Assembly (NCBI GenBank): GCA_033675265.1
Contig: JAUJYZ010000021.1
Location: forward strand, 62,001-126,000
Origin: Actinostola sp. cb2023
Taxonomy: Eukaryota > Cnidaria > Anthozoa > Actiniaria > Actinostolidae
DNA: 64,000 nt
Direction of reading: 5' to 3'
Shown here piece by piece: positions 11,901 to 20,991 of the stretch. A program made the position numbers and the translations under genes. The first letter of the stretch is position 1. Each line of letters starts with the position of its first letter. Under the pieces are notes generated by a model, which saw only the letters and a program-made list of their open reading frames with translations, was not told where the DNA came from and made no database searches.

Positions 11901-14636
11901 AAATATCTGCGCGTATTATCTGTCAAAGCATCAAATAAGCTGACAGTATGAATTCATGAAATTGCTACCTCTAGATTCACTCCCATTATTCAATTGGTGG
12001 AGACTCAGTCGTCTCCTTTTGCCAGTGATTCTCTGCACTGTGAGCCAATCTCACATGTCAGAAATTATCCATTACTATTTATATAATAATAATTATTATT
12101 GGTATATTACACATGCTCTGATTGGTCGAGGGCCGTGTGTTATTAGAATACAGACACATTGATGACATCACAAAATCACTCAATTCTCAAAATGTTATAT
12201 AAAACAATATTTTTATTATAGATTCCATTGTTGCTGTGCGTCTGTACTCTTATAGATGTGCGGAAGATGTCAAAATGTGGTGACACACAGGAAAATGAAA
12301 TCTACAGTTGTATAGTGTTAAATATTAAATGTTCTAATGATAATTTTATTTTTAAAGAGGGTCGACGGCAAGGAAATAAAAGTAGGATCTGCTGAAAGAA
12401 GACAGCGTCCTATGGTAAGAGGAGCTTACAGTACAACTTGTGCATCCTTACATACATGTACACCTCTATTACAGTACAACTTGTGCATCCTTACATACAT
12501 GTACACCTCTATTACAGTACAACTTGTGCATCCTTACATACATGTACACCTCTATTACAGTACAACTTGTGCATCCTTACATACATGTACACCTCTATTA
12601 CAGTACAACTTGTGCATCCTTACATACATGTACACCTCTATTACAGTACAACTTGTGCATCCTTACATACATGTACACCTCTATTACAGTACAACTTGTG
12701 CATCCTTACATACATGTACACCTCTATTACAGTACAACTTGTGCATCCTTACATACATGTACACCTCTATTACAGTACAACTTGTGCATCCTTACATACA
12801 TGTACACCTCTATTACAGTACAACTTGTGCATCCTTACATACATGTACACCTCTATTACAGTACAACTTGTGCATCCTTACATACATGTACACCTCTATT
12901 ACAGTACAACTTGTGCATCCTTACATACATGTACACCTCTATTACAGTACAACTTGTGCATCCTTACATACATGTACACCTCTATTACAGTACAACTTGT
13001 GCATCCTTACATACATGTACACCTCTGCATCAACTGACTCAGAGAACAAGACCCAGCCGTCTATATGTCCTGTGTCGACAAGTAGATAAACCCTGTATAA
13101 AAGAACATAATTTCAGTTACAAAAGTATTTTTCATATTGATTGTTTGTATGTGGTGCAACTGTATTAGAATATTGTTTTCCAACTCGTCAGGTACAAAAT
13201 CAGCAAGGTTTAATTGTCGCAGGAAACACTGGTTATAAAGAGAGAAGGGATACACATACTTTATATTGGGAGTATAAATGGACTCAAGACCTTGAATCAG
13301 AGGTACATCAATGATCTAATAATTACATAATAATGTAAATAGTACTAAATAGCTCGCTATTCTTTGTTATCCAATCAGGTATATGGTCCATATGAGACAG
13401 GATTGATGCTACAATGGTATAAAATGGTATGTATTTGTTAAATTATTTTGATGTTGATGTTGAAGTGCTGATGATCCTGATGTATGGATGATGATGTATG
13501 GTAATGATGTATGGTAATGATGTGATGATGTATGGTAATGATGTATGTTGATGATGTATGGTAATGATGGTAATGATGGTGATGTATGGTAATGATGTAT
13601 GGTAATGTATGGTAATGATGTATGGTAATGATGTATGGTAATGATGATGATGTATGTTGATGATGGTGATGCATGATGATGACATATGTAGTGATGATGA
13701 TTATTATGATGATGATGATTTTGTATTGTGATTGAGTATCCTGAATATCTTCTTGTATATACTTATATGTATACTTATTGACCTGGAGGAGATGGCTTGG
13801 AATCCAGGCTAGGTGATGATGATGATGATAACGGCATTATGGGTGATGAGGTACATTTGCACTTCATTCATCCTCTGATACCCAGGAAGGAGAGGAGAGG
13901 GGAGGCATACCTTGTGATTGCGAAACGCCGTATTGATTTACATTTGATGTTAACGATTTCGACGTTTGAAGCATTTAGCTGAACCTTTATACTCTCCGTT
14001 ACGTTCTTCATTTCGTTTTATCATTTTCAGGGATATTTTAGTTCCGGTTGCTGGGTGCGTCAGGCTCAGCGTATTACCGCTGGTCATGACAAAAAGGCGC
14101 AGATTGCGCACGACGACGAAACAAACGAAAACCAACCGAAATTAGCTTCGCTCGTTGACTCGTACTCAAGTTCGTCAGACGACGAGGAAACGACTACTCA
14201 ACGAACGAAAACCGAGAGCACATTACATCAGCGTGTTAACAGCCTAACAGAACATGAAATACATGACAACGTTGTCAATGAAAATAGTACTTCTGAAAAT
14301 CAACCAGACAATCAAACGCAGCGAAAAACTCAAGAAGATGGCAATATTAAACAAACCTTTGATAAACAAATAATATCCAAAGAATGCAGAGAAAACGATA
14401 GCGAAAATGATGAAGTTGAAGAGAGCGACGGCCATGAGGGAGGTAATGGTAGCACGGTAGTAGATTCTTCAACGTCTTGGTATCAAGCAAACAGGGGAGG
14501 ATGTAAAGCTAGGGATATTTTGGGTAGAGACTCCAGCTCAGAAGATGAAGATTATAATGTTGAGGACTTGGACCAACAATTGATTCAAAATGAATTTATT
14601 CACATCGGTGAGATCGATTTCTCAATGTTCCCATAA
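8921..14636 (+). CDS. RRM-GYF domain protein (CD2BP2-like GYF)
   Basis: Predicted RNA-binding, proline-motif-binding protein, probably nuclear or splicing-related by analogy with CD2BP2. Nine exons: 8921-9092, 10037-10090, 10407-10456, 10727-10796, 10928-10965, 12358-12414, 13192-13302, 13379-13426, 14031-14636; all junctions keep frame, giving 401 aa. Exons 2-6 encode an RRM with RNP2 (KIFVGNL) and RNP1 (RGFAFITF), ending GKEIKVGSAERR. Exons 7-9 encode a GYF domain: WEYKW, then YGPYETGLM, then W-YKMGYF. About 160 acidic, Ser-rich residues then separate this from a C-terminal IDFSMFP that resembles the end of CD2BP2 (IDFDLYT). I know of no RRM in CD2BP2, so this looks like a fusion plus an insertion inside the GYF region. 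The alternative is two adjacent genes, but the exon phases join smoothly. Confidence 0.8.
9320..9775. mobile_element. Repeat element with internal ACCCTGTTTAGGACA repeats
   Basis: Near the left end is a G17 run followed by TATAGGGGTGCCGCTG; near the right end is the approximate reverse complement (CAGCGGCACGTCCCTGTATA). Between them are about six imperfect copies of ACCCTGTTTAGGACA. The right edge carries two TTAGGG telomere-like units. It lies in intron 1 of the RRM-GYF gene. Confidence 0.55.
10126..10311. repeat. TGTC-type simple repeat
   Basis: Imperfect TGTCTGTCTGGT repeats in intron 2 of the RRM-GYF gene. Reading frames on both strands are low-complexity artefacts. Confidence 0.9.
10502..10579. 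mobile_element. Minimal hairpin MITE
   Basis: An almost perfect 78-bp hairpin with arms TAGCCTCCTTTGCAGAC and its complement around a short GGTGGTTCC-type loop, in intron 3 of the RRM-GYF gene. Confidence 0.75.
11310..11565. mobile_element. MITE, family A (ACCTATTTCAAA...AACG termini)
   Basis: Terminal inverted repeats of about 50 bp start ATACACCTATTTCAAATAAC and continue through a region containing AAGCGTCAAGCCAAGAC. A second copy lies at about 34029-34315. Non-coding; inside intron 5 of the RRM-GYF gene. Confidence 0.85.
11820..11942. mobile_element. Small foldback element
   Basis: Arms around 11825-11853 and 11916-11940 are imperfect inverted repeats (CTTATTTGATG...TTTGACAGATAATA against its complement). 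Intronic and non-coding. Confidence 0.5.
12424..13025. repeat. 43-bp minisatellite, about 14 copies
   Basis: Nearly identical 43-bp units beginning CAGTACAACTTGTGCATCC in intron 6 of the RRM-GYF gene. Since 43 is not divisible by 3 and the unit has no stop in any forward frame, all three forward frames stay open for about 200-250 codons. These frames are not genes. Near-identity between copies points to recent expansion. Confidence 0.95.
13441..13715. repeat. GATGATGTATGGTAAT-type low-complexity repeat
   Basis: Irregular GATGAT and TATGGTAATGATG repeats in intron 8 of the RRM-GYF gene. The His/Ile-rich minus-strand frames are artefacts. Confidence 0.85.
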
Positions 14637-14723
14637 ATACATCGGTTTTGGATGCGCCACGCCTAGCCTGCGTTTAACTAACTCCGGCTGTAACGCAGGC
14701 TACGCCACGCCTGGAGTGTTGCT

Positions 14724-14994
14724 GTATACAGCTAATTCAAAAAGCGTTGTCCTAGGTTTTGTTGCATATTGCAGACCGAAGTGCATTATGGACTGATCAA
14801 TACATGTGTTTTCTTCTATTTTGCGGTTCCAAAACCCGCAAACAAATATCAGGGAAGCCCTGGCAGTCGATCATGATCTCAGTTTCGGCAACGCAACGCA
14901 AATGAACACATGTATTGATCAGCCATAATGTACTTCGGTCTGGGAATTCAATATGCAACAAAACCAATTGAATATGCAGCAAATAGGTGTATAC
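14724..14994. mobile_element. MITE (TATACAGCTAATTCAAAAAG terminus)
   Basis: Inverted repeats of about 85 bp carry GACCGAAGTGCATTATGG and TGATCAATACATGTGTT in both arms. The right end reads AAATAGGTGTATAC and is shared with the next element. It starts about 90 bp after the stop codon of the RRM-GYF gene. Confidence 0.7.
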
Positions 14995-15474
14995 ACTTAT
15001 TTCAAAAAACGTTGATAACGGTCGATCTGAATTGGATGATCTGAAAGTTTTACATTCACGTTAACCTCCCGCCATATCTCGTTCGAACACCAAGCGTGAT
15101 ATATAATATATATACACCTATTCCAATTAACGTTGATAACGGTCGATCTGAATTGGATGATCTGAAAGTTTTACATTCACGTTAACCTCCCGCCATATCT
15201 CGTTCGAACACCAAGCGTGATATATAATATATATACACCTATTCCAATTAACGTTGATAACGGTCGATCTGAATTGGATGATCTGAAAGTTTTACATTCA
15301 CGTTAACCTCCCGCCATATCTCGTTCAAACACCAAGCGTGATTCCAAGCTTGAGGTCGAATGAATGAATTTTGCATGTTACTAACGAAAGACCCTCAGTT
15401 TCCCATAATTCCTCTTGATCTCAGATCATCCATTTCAGATCGCCCGTTGTCAACGTTTTTTGAAATAGGTGTAC
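14985..15474. mobile_element. MITE, family A-type termini, with 121-bp tandem triplication
   Basis: The left terminus CACTTATTTCAAAAAACG and right terminus CGTTTTTTGAAATAGGTG match the family A ends. The left portion (AACGGTCGATCTGAATTGG onward) is triplicated at a 121-bp period beginning near 15010, 15131 and 15252. The right arm has the complementary CAGATCATCCATTTCAGATC. Confidence 0.75.
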
Positions 15475-15766
15475 AGCTAATTCAGAAAACTTCAAGCCTA
15501 CGCGACTAGACCGAAAAGGAGTATGGGTAAAAATCAATGAGTCTATAAATACACTATCAAAAAGGAACGTCTCACGGAATATGAATCATATCTGCTTCTG
15601 TTTCCTTGTTTTAAAACACGTAGGCATACATTTACAGATTCACCTGCCATTGTCACCAAATACGAAAAGCATGCAAGTGAATTATCATATCTACCCATAC
15701 TCCCTTTTGGTCTAGTCGAGTAGGCTTGAAGTCGATCGACAACGTTTTCTGAATTAGCTGTATACA
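15472..15766. mobile_element. MITE (AGCTAATTCAGAAAAC terminus)
   Basis: Inverted repeats of about 60 bp; both arms carry a CTAGACCGAAAAGGAGTATG-like block. The left end abuts the preceding MITE with no spacer, and the right end is ACGTTTTCTGAATTAGCTG followed by TATAC. A related element lies at 29233-29790. Confidence 0.75.
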
Positions 15767-16328
15767 TAGTGCGCGATTGTCTTATTCACATCTGACGCTT
15801 CAACCACCGCTGAACAAACACAGACTAAATAAATACTAAAAATCTTTTGTGTTTAGTTGATTTGATTTCTTTATACTTTATGATTTTATCGGGGTTTTTC
15901 CTATAACACTTAGGTTAAAATACATGAGAAGTGTTTCAATGTATTGAACATGTGAAACGAATCAAATTGCGGTGTAGTCGGCATAATTACAGAAAACTTC
16001 AGCCATATATCTACAAATTTATTGACAATACGATGCGCGCAGTTTGTCACTATCGAATAGTTTTAAACTGAATATTTTTCATTTTCTCTCTTCGTTGTTT
16101 GCAAGGAATTTAATTCCCAGCGCCTTTATCTCTTATCCAGATATTTGTCTGTGATAACTGACGAGAGGTTGTATCTGAGTGTGGCGTATTTACTTTGCTT
16201 CAGCTGCGGCTTATGAACCCTGAAAGTGCAAACAAACGAGCGATGACTTTTCGTCGGTTTTATGAACAAAATTACTCCAACTTTTTACCGACTGAACGTA
16301 GCAGAATCAAACTGTAAAGCTTACATGT
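15767..16328. other. Intergenic stretch, nothing identified
   Basis: AT-rich DNA with no recognised exon or clear repeat. A minus-strand open stretch after a possible acceptor near 16232 (about 32 codons) cannot be joined in frame to the small gene upstream, so it was not called. Confidence 0.4.
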
Positions 16329-16661
16329 TCAACGTCCCACCTTTTCCTCGTTCATGGCTGAGATATTCAAGATGTTACGATATTCCTTATGTCGCCCTGT
16401 GAATTGGTCCTTGTTTTCTACATTTCTTGCAGATCGTTTCACCTCGATTGTAGTGGTAGGCTGTACATGTTTTACTGTAGACGTTACAACTGTCAGTCTT
16501 TCCTCTAGTTTCGTTAGCCGTGAATCAATGTGTTTGTAGATGAACACTGCACTCAAGAGAAACCCAGTCATGCAAAACACGAACAAAATAACCAGCAAAA
16601 GTCGAGCGAGTTCTCCATCAGTACGCCGTCTTCCTTCATCAGTGTAGCGCAGGCAAGCCAT
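16329..16661 (-). CDS. Small predicted single-pass membrane protein
   Basis: A 110-residue single-exon frame. Residues about 20-43 form one strong hydrophobic helix (LLLVILFVFCMTGFLLSAVF) after a short charged N-terminus, followed by a heptad-like stretch (IDSRLTKLEERLTVV) and a basic tail. With no signal peptide this suggests type II topology with a short extracellular stalk. The frame ends after GAG GAA AAG followed by GTGGGA, which could be a weak splice donor, so more exons cannot be excluded. Family not recognised. Confidence 0.5.
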   Translation of the reverse strand: MACLRYTDEGRRRTDGELARLLLVILFVFCMTGFLLSAVFIYKHIDSRLTKLEERLTVVTSTVKHVQPTTTIEVKRSARNVENKDQFTGRHKEYRNILNISAMNEEKVGR

Positions 16662-16868
16662 GTTGCGCAGCTTTATCTATTGTATCGTGTAACGACCAGC
16701 ACACCACCATCGCTACCATACAACAACGTTATGTTATGTTAGTATTAAATAAGTATCTACTACATATGTACGTCACGTCCTACGTCACTAGATGTTTGCA
16801 TATGTGCATCTGTAAATATTGCGTTTACAACGTCGTTGTCCAGTTGGTCTTTTACATCGTGCAAAATA

Positions 16869-17113
16869 CTCCAGTTTCGAGTTGTTAAGCGATGACCGCT
16901 GTCCTTGACAAAAGACGCATTTGCTCAGGCTTAGCCTCAATTCAGTGTAAATTATTCACAAATACCAACGAGAATGCGAAAAAGTGTTGACATTCAACAA
17001 TAGAAACCATTTTTAATTGCACGGGTTATTCTCTGGATTGAGGCTAAGCCTGAGCAAACGCGTCTTTTGTCAAGGAGTACAGCGGTGTCTAAACAAATTC
17101 GAAACGGGAGTAT
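16869..17113. mobile_element. Foldback MITE
   Basis: Arms of about 70 bp at 16870-16942 and 17037-17112 both contain CTTGACAAAAGACGC and the complement of ATTGAGGCTAAGCCTGAGC. Non-coding. Confidence 0.8.
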
Positions 17114-17361
17114 TGAAGACTGAAAAAGTTGTGTGTATAATTCTTGAGGGGGGTGGGGTAGGGGGACGTGTGAGAGCCTGAGCAACGGATGAGTCTGTAA
17201 CAGTTACAGAAGAAGAGTACGTACCTCTGTTTAACACTAAAACAGTTTTACTAATGCGTGATTATGTTATAAAATCAACTTTTAAAATTAATTATATTCA
17301 CAGCACGGGAAAATGTTCAACTGGGTCCCAGTCTACACTCGTTTCACTGGGCGAACACATT

Positions 17362-19104
17362 TCATCTTTGGTTAGCTTTCCTAGACCTTGATGTAAACCA
17401 TGCTAGACGGCTACCACCACCCCTAGTGTTTGTTTCCTTGTTTGACTTGTCATGGTAACGAGAAGACTGGGTTCCCTGTGGTTTTCCAGGACCGAGCACT
17501 AAAAACATGTTAAAATAATATGTATTACTTTAGTTAGGTTTTTTTAATTTTCTAGACTAGAACAGTAATAATACAAATAATAATACCAAAACTAGATAAA
17601 CACATTATATAACGGTACGTTTTAGAATATCAAAAGTCCTATCGCGGAGAAAAAAAAGAAATCGCGGGGAAAAAAAAGAAATGTCAGAAGTGGGATTCGA
17701 ACCCACGCCCACTAGAGTGGACTGCGACCTGAACGCAGCGCCTTAGACCGCTCGGCCATCCTGACACTACACTTACTTCGATGTTTCTCTTTGATAAACT
17801 CGCAATTATCATGTCCCCAGGCACATTGCTGTTCTGTCCCATACATCTTTGCAGGCGTCATCACTATTACATCATTACAAGCTAGATTTGATTGACTGTT
17901 TCCATGACTACAGGTATCACGTGGCATCACCGTTACGTCATTATAAGCTAGATTTGATTGACTGTTTCCATGACTACAGCAATCACTGGATTTCATCACT
18001 ATTACGTCATTACAAGCTAGATTTGATTGACTGTTTCCATGACTACAGCAATCACTGGATTTCATCACTGTTACGTCATCATAAGCTAGATTTAATTGAC
18101 TGTTTCCATGACTACAGCTATCACTGGGTTTCATCACTGTTACGTCATTATAAGCTAGATTTGATTGACTGTTTCCATGACTACAGCTATCACTGGGTTT
18201 GTGGTGATGGTTTTGTGATTTCTTGGTCTTTGTTTCCTATACAGTGAGCAGTAGAGATGGATTATAAACATTGATAATAGCGGTGGTTTTAAGTTTTAAA
18301 AAAACAAATTAATTACACCCGCATTCCCATGGTGCATTGCGCACCAAAGGTACAAGTACATGATGCAACATTGCGCGCAATATTGCTGGTATATATTGTT
18401 GTAGTGCGTGCCCACTCCTGCAATTGCTTTGGCCAAACTCCTTGATGTACATTGCGATCCTTTATTTCTGCAGTATTGCACTCACCAAATGTAGACACAG
18501 GCTGCAATCTTGCATGTTAATAATAATAATAATTATAATAATTATAATAATAATAATAATAATAATTATAATTTATATGTTAGCGGCAATATTGCGCGCA
18601 ATGTTGCACCGTGTGCCTTTGTACTTTAATACGCAGAAAGGCACAGCAATCAATTACCTTTGCTGTTGTTGAAGGTGGCATCTTATACAATCCATACAAC
18701 TCTTTGGCTTCAGTGACTCGTGGACGTTCCTTGCTCGTATTACTGATATTGCTCTGACGGGCCTCAATGGACGACGTTTCGCTGGCGTCTCTAGTAGAAT
18801 ACGTGAATGACTCGCGGGTTTTGCGTCTAAACACGTTATTAAACATGGGTTCGAGAGCCTCATTGGTGTAGGGATCCACGTGACCATTATCAGAGCTTGA
18901 ATGATTCACGTATTTAAAGGCATTATTACCCAGCATGCCTTTCCTTCGTCCATTGTACTGACGTTGTTGTCGACTTGTCTCGATCTTGTCACATGTCAGG
19001 TCGTCAAACTCTACGTCACGCGTCACGCCAGGTGCTACCCAGCTCGACTTACGTGACTTAGTCAATGTGAAAGACATGTTACACTTTGGGAGAAATGTGT
19101 TCAC
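17362..19104 (-). CDS. Unrecognised three-exon gene with a 23-residue repeat
   Basis: Function unknown. Exons 18658-19104, 17777-18236 and 17362-17498 join in frame (donors GTAATT and GTAAGT; acceptors TATAG and TTTAG), giving about 347 aa, or 338 if translation starts at the second ATG (MSFTLTK, 19077). Exon 1 is Ser/Arg-rich and hydrophilic (for example SSWVAPGVTRDVEFDD and AKELYGLYKMPPS). Exon 2 holds about five tandem 23-residue repeats with core CSHGNSQSNLAYNDVTVM, encoded by a 69-bp minisatellite. Exon 3 is Gly/Arg/Ser-rich and ends RKANQR. No signal peptide or membrane segment is visible. Intron 2 contains the tRNA-Leu gene on the same strand. The conserved phases across three exons are the main evidence that it is real. 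Confidence 0.65.
17682..17765 (-). tRNA. trnL-CAG: tRNA-Leu (CAG)
   Basis: The 84-nt type II tRNA folds with a 7-bp acceptor stem (GTCAGGA with TTCTGAC, one G-U), A box TGGCCGAGCGGTCTAAGG, anticodon arm CTGCG-TTCAGGT-CGCAG with anticodon CAG, a long variable arm as expected for leucine, and a T arm with GGTTCGAATCC. The discriminator base is A and a T8 run about 4 nt downstream can act as a Pol III terminator. No intron. It lies inside intron 2 of the unrecognised gene on the same strand. Confidence 0.97.
17850..18205 (-). repeat. 69-bp coding minisatellite, about 5 copies
   Basis: Tandem units containing AAACAGTCAATCAAATCTAGC (minus strand) at a 69-bp period. The period is a multiple of three, so the array stays in frame within exon 2 of the unrecognised gene. 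The last unit is one codon shorter. Confidence 0.9.
18330..18625. mobile_element. MITE with GCAACATTGCGCGCAATATT arms
   Basis: Arms at about 18350-18392 and 18587-18630 are inverted repeats around a region with an AAT microsatellite (about 18519-18572). It sits in intron 1 of the unrecognised gene. Confidence 0.65.
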
Positions 19105-19212
19105 ATTGTATCAAAAAAGTTGAAGTTTAAAATAATGTGTTAATGAATTCGAGTATCTTATGACGTAGGATGACATTACGTCTTACGCGCGTGCAATTAG
19201 AGCAGATTTCGT

Positions 19213-19332
19213 ATGACTGTGAAAAACCACGGCGCACGACACGGCACGGTCACGGCACGGATTCATTCCAAATCCTAAATCATCACGGTCACGGCACGGC
19301 ACGTCCGTGCCGTAAGTTTTTCACAGTCGCAT
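19213..19332. mobile_element. Short foldback element rich in CGGCACGG
   Basis: Ends ATGACTGTGAAAAACC and TTTTTCACAGTCGCATG form an inverted repeat; the interior carries direct CACGGCACGG repeats. Lies just upstream of the unrecognised gene. Confidence 0.65.
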
Positions 19333-19359
19333 GCGTTAGAATTCAGATTTGAAAGTGAT

Positions 19360-20465
19360 TTGCCGCCATTTTCTTTGCAAATTGCACTGCGGTGGGAGAT
19401 TTAGTGAGCGATCTTCGTCTCTAGAATGATGTTCAAGAAAATATTTGAAAGGAAATCAATAGTCTGCCTACTTTTGTTTTGCTGTAGATGATTTTTTTCC
19501 GTATAAGGGTCGTAGATGATTCAAATATCAAGGAACAAAATCCGCCAAAACAAGGAGTTATCCTAAAACCCAGCTACATTGTCCTTTGGGTTTATTCTCA
19601 TCGAAGATGATTTCATACTTCACAGTGAACGTTAGTACCGACACATTGAAGGTCACATTCTGTGAATTTGAGTTCTCTACATTCAAGTATTCTCAAAGTA
19701 TTTTGCTCGGTTCAGTTGGGTATTTATCATTTTTGCACGTGCTTTCCTAACATTCCTACCTAAAGTACAATACTTATTAACTAGCCCCCCAGCCGAAAAT
19801 AGCACAAATTGACTTCTTCTAAGCTTATTCTTTGCATTCGAGAACTTATTTTAAGCTGAAAAATTGTCCCTTATTATTTAGGTACTATGGTATTAGTACG
19901 CTCTATTTGTTATGATTTGACTGACTTTCATCGCTGGTGTATACCATATTACAAAACACTCTATGTATTGAAGTTTATTGTAAAGGTAGCTTAATTCTTC
20001 ATTTTTTTGGATTTCTTAGAATCAAAACCGTTTGATATAAGTTTGATTCACATTGAGTTTTTATTCAGCATTGTGTTTGCGAATCGTTTATCTGAATTGG
20101 TGACGTGTCAAACTAAATTATAAGAAAACCTCTCTTAGTAGCTCACCCCCCAGCAAATTTTCTTCCGTGATTTATTGCTTCACTCATGCTAGTTTCGTAA
20201 GGTCTTGTTTGTTGGAGTTGAAAAATTGTCCCTTGCTTTGCGGTGGATTTGAAGTGTCCAAGTATCACTCATTCACCCGACTTCTCCGTAGGAATGTTGC
20301 CCTGTTTTGGCGGATTTTGTTCCATTATACGGAAAAAAATATCCACAGCACCAAACAAGTAGGCGGACTATTGATTTCCTTTCAATGATTTTCTAAAACT
20401 TCATTCTAGAGACGTAGATCGCTCACTAAATCTTCCACAGCAGTGCACTTGGCAAAACAATAGCG
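19360..20465. mobile_element. 1.1-kb non-autonomous element with about 180-bp inverted repeats
   Basis: The left arm (about 19375-19560) and right arm (about 20285-20455) are diverged inverted repeats that share GATTTAGTGAGCGATCT, GAAAGGAAATCAATAGTC, TTTTTTTCCGTATAA and AAAATCCGCCAAAACA. The interior has two copies of a CCCCCCAGC-type motif but no plausible coding region. The superfamily is not assigned because no target duplication was clear. Confidence 0.7.
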
Positions 20466-20991
20466 ATACTTCATGTTTACAAACATTAACATTGTGATGT
20501 AAATGTGCCAACCATTCCCACAGAGACTTCTCACACGTTTTGTTTCAACAGCCAATCGATCTCTGGTTGGCACATCGTTGGCACATGAATGACAAAAGCT
20601 GAAGTATCGATTATGCAAATAGGTACTTTGAAATCTGAACCCAAACGCATGCGCAGACAAAATGTACACATGCTCTCTAAAGCACCATGCAATGAAAGTC
20701 GTAGCTAATGTCGTAGCGCTCCCACGTTCATCCTGGTCAGCGCCCTCGTCAGTCTCGTTGTTGACCGGATGGACGAGCTTGAAACTTCTAGTAATAAAAT
20801 AAGACAATTACTTTAATTGGCTCGATATCTCCATTCTCCCCCCATATGACGTAATGAACTTGCTGCATGTGTCGTCATTAAATGTTTTATTGATGGCTTT
20901 TAACTTCACTTAATTAATCGAATCATTCACTGATTTATCAAGTCTTAACTTTTGTCTCTTCTACAAGGTTAATTAAGCTATAATTGTTGAT
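20466..20991. other. Intergenic stretch 3' of the JmjC gene
   Basis: No gene supported. A 133-codon minus-strand frame (20406-20807) overlaps the transposon arm and has no recognisable domain. The part near 20950 may be 3' UTR of the JmjC gene. Confidence 0.4.

Noticed and set aside
12222..12280. Possible extra exon of the RRM-GYF gene after an AG near 12221
   Set aside because: Exon 5 (GNHP) joins exon 6 (RVDGKEIKV) in phase 0 and gives a normal RRM; the extra segment is not needed and has no clear donor.
12337..13168. Three overlapping forward frames of 199-250 codons
   Set aside because: All derive from the 43-bp minisatellite; the real exon here is 12358-12414.
16130..16232. Second exon for the 16329-16661 membrane protein gene
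   Set aside because: An AG-preceded open stretch exists, but no donor in the upstream exon gives the required phase.
20406..20807. 133-codon minus-strand frame
   Set aside because: Overlaps the arm of the 1.1-kb element, with no domain or homology visible.
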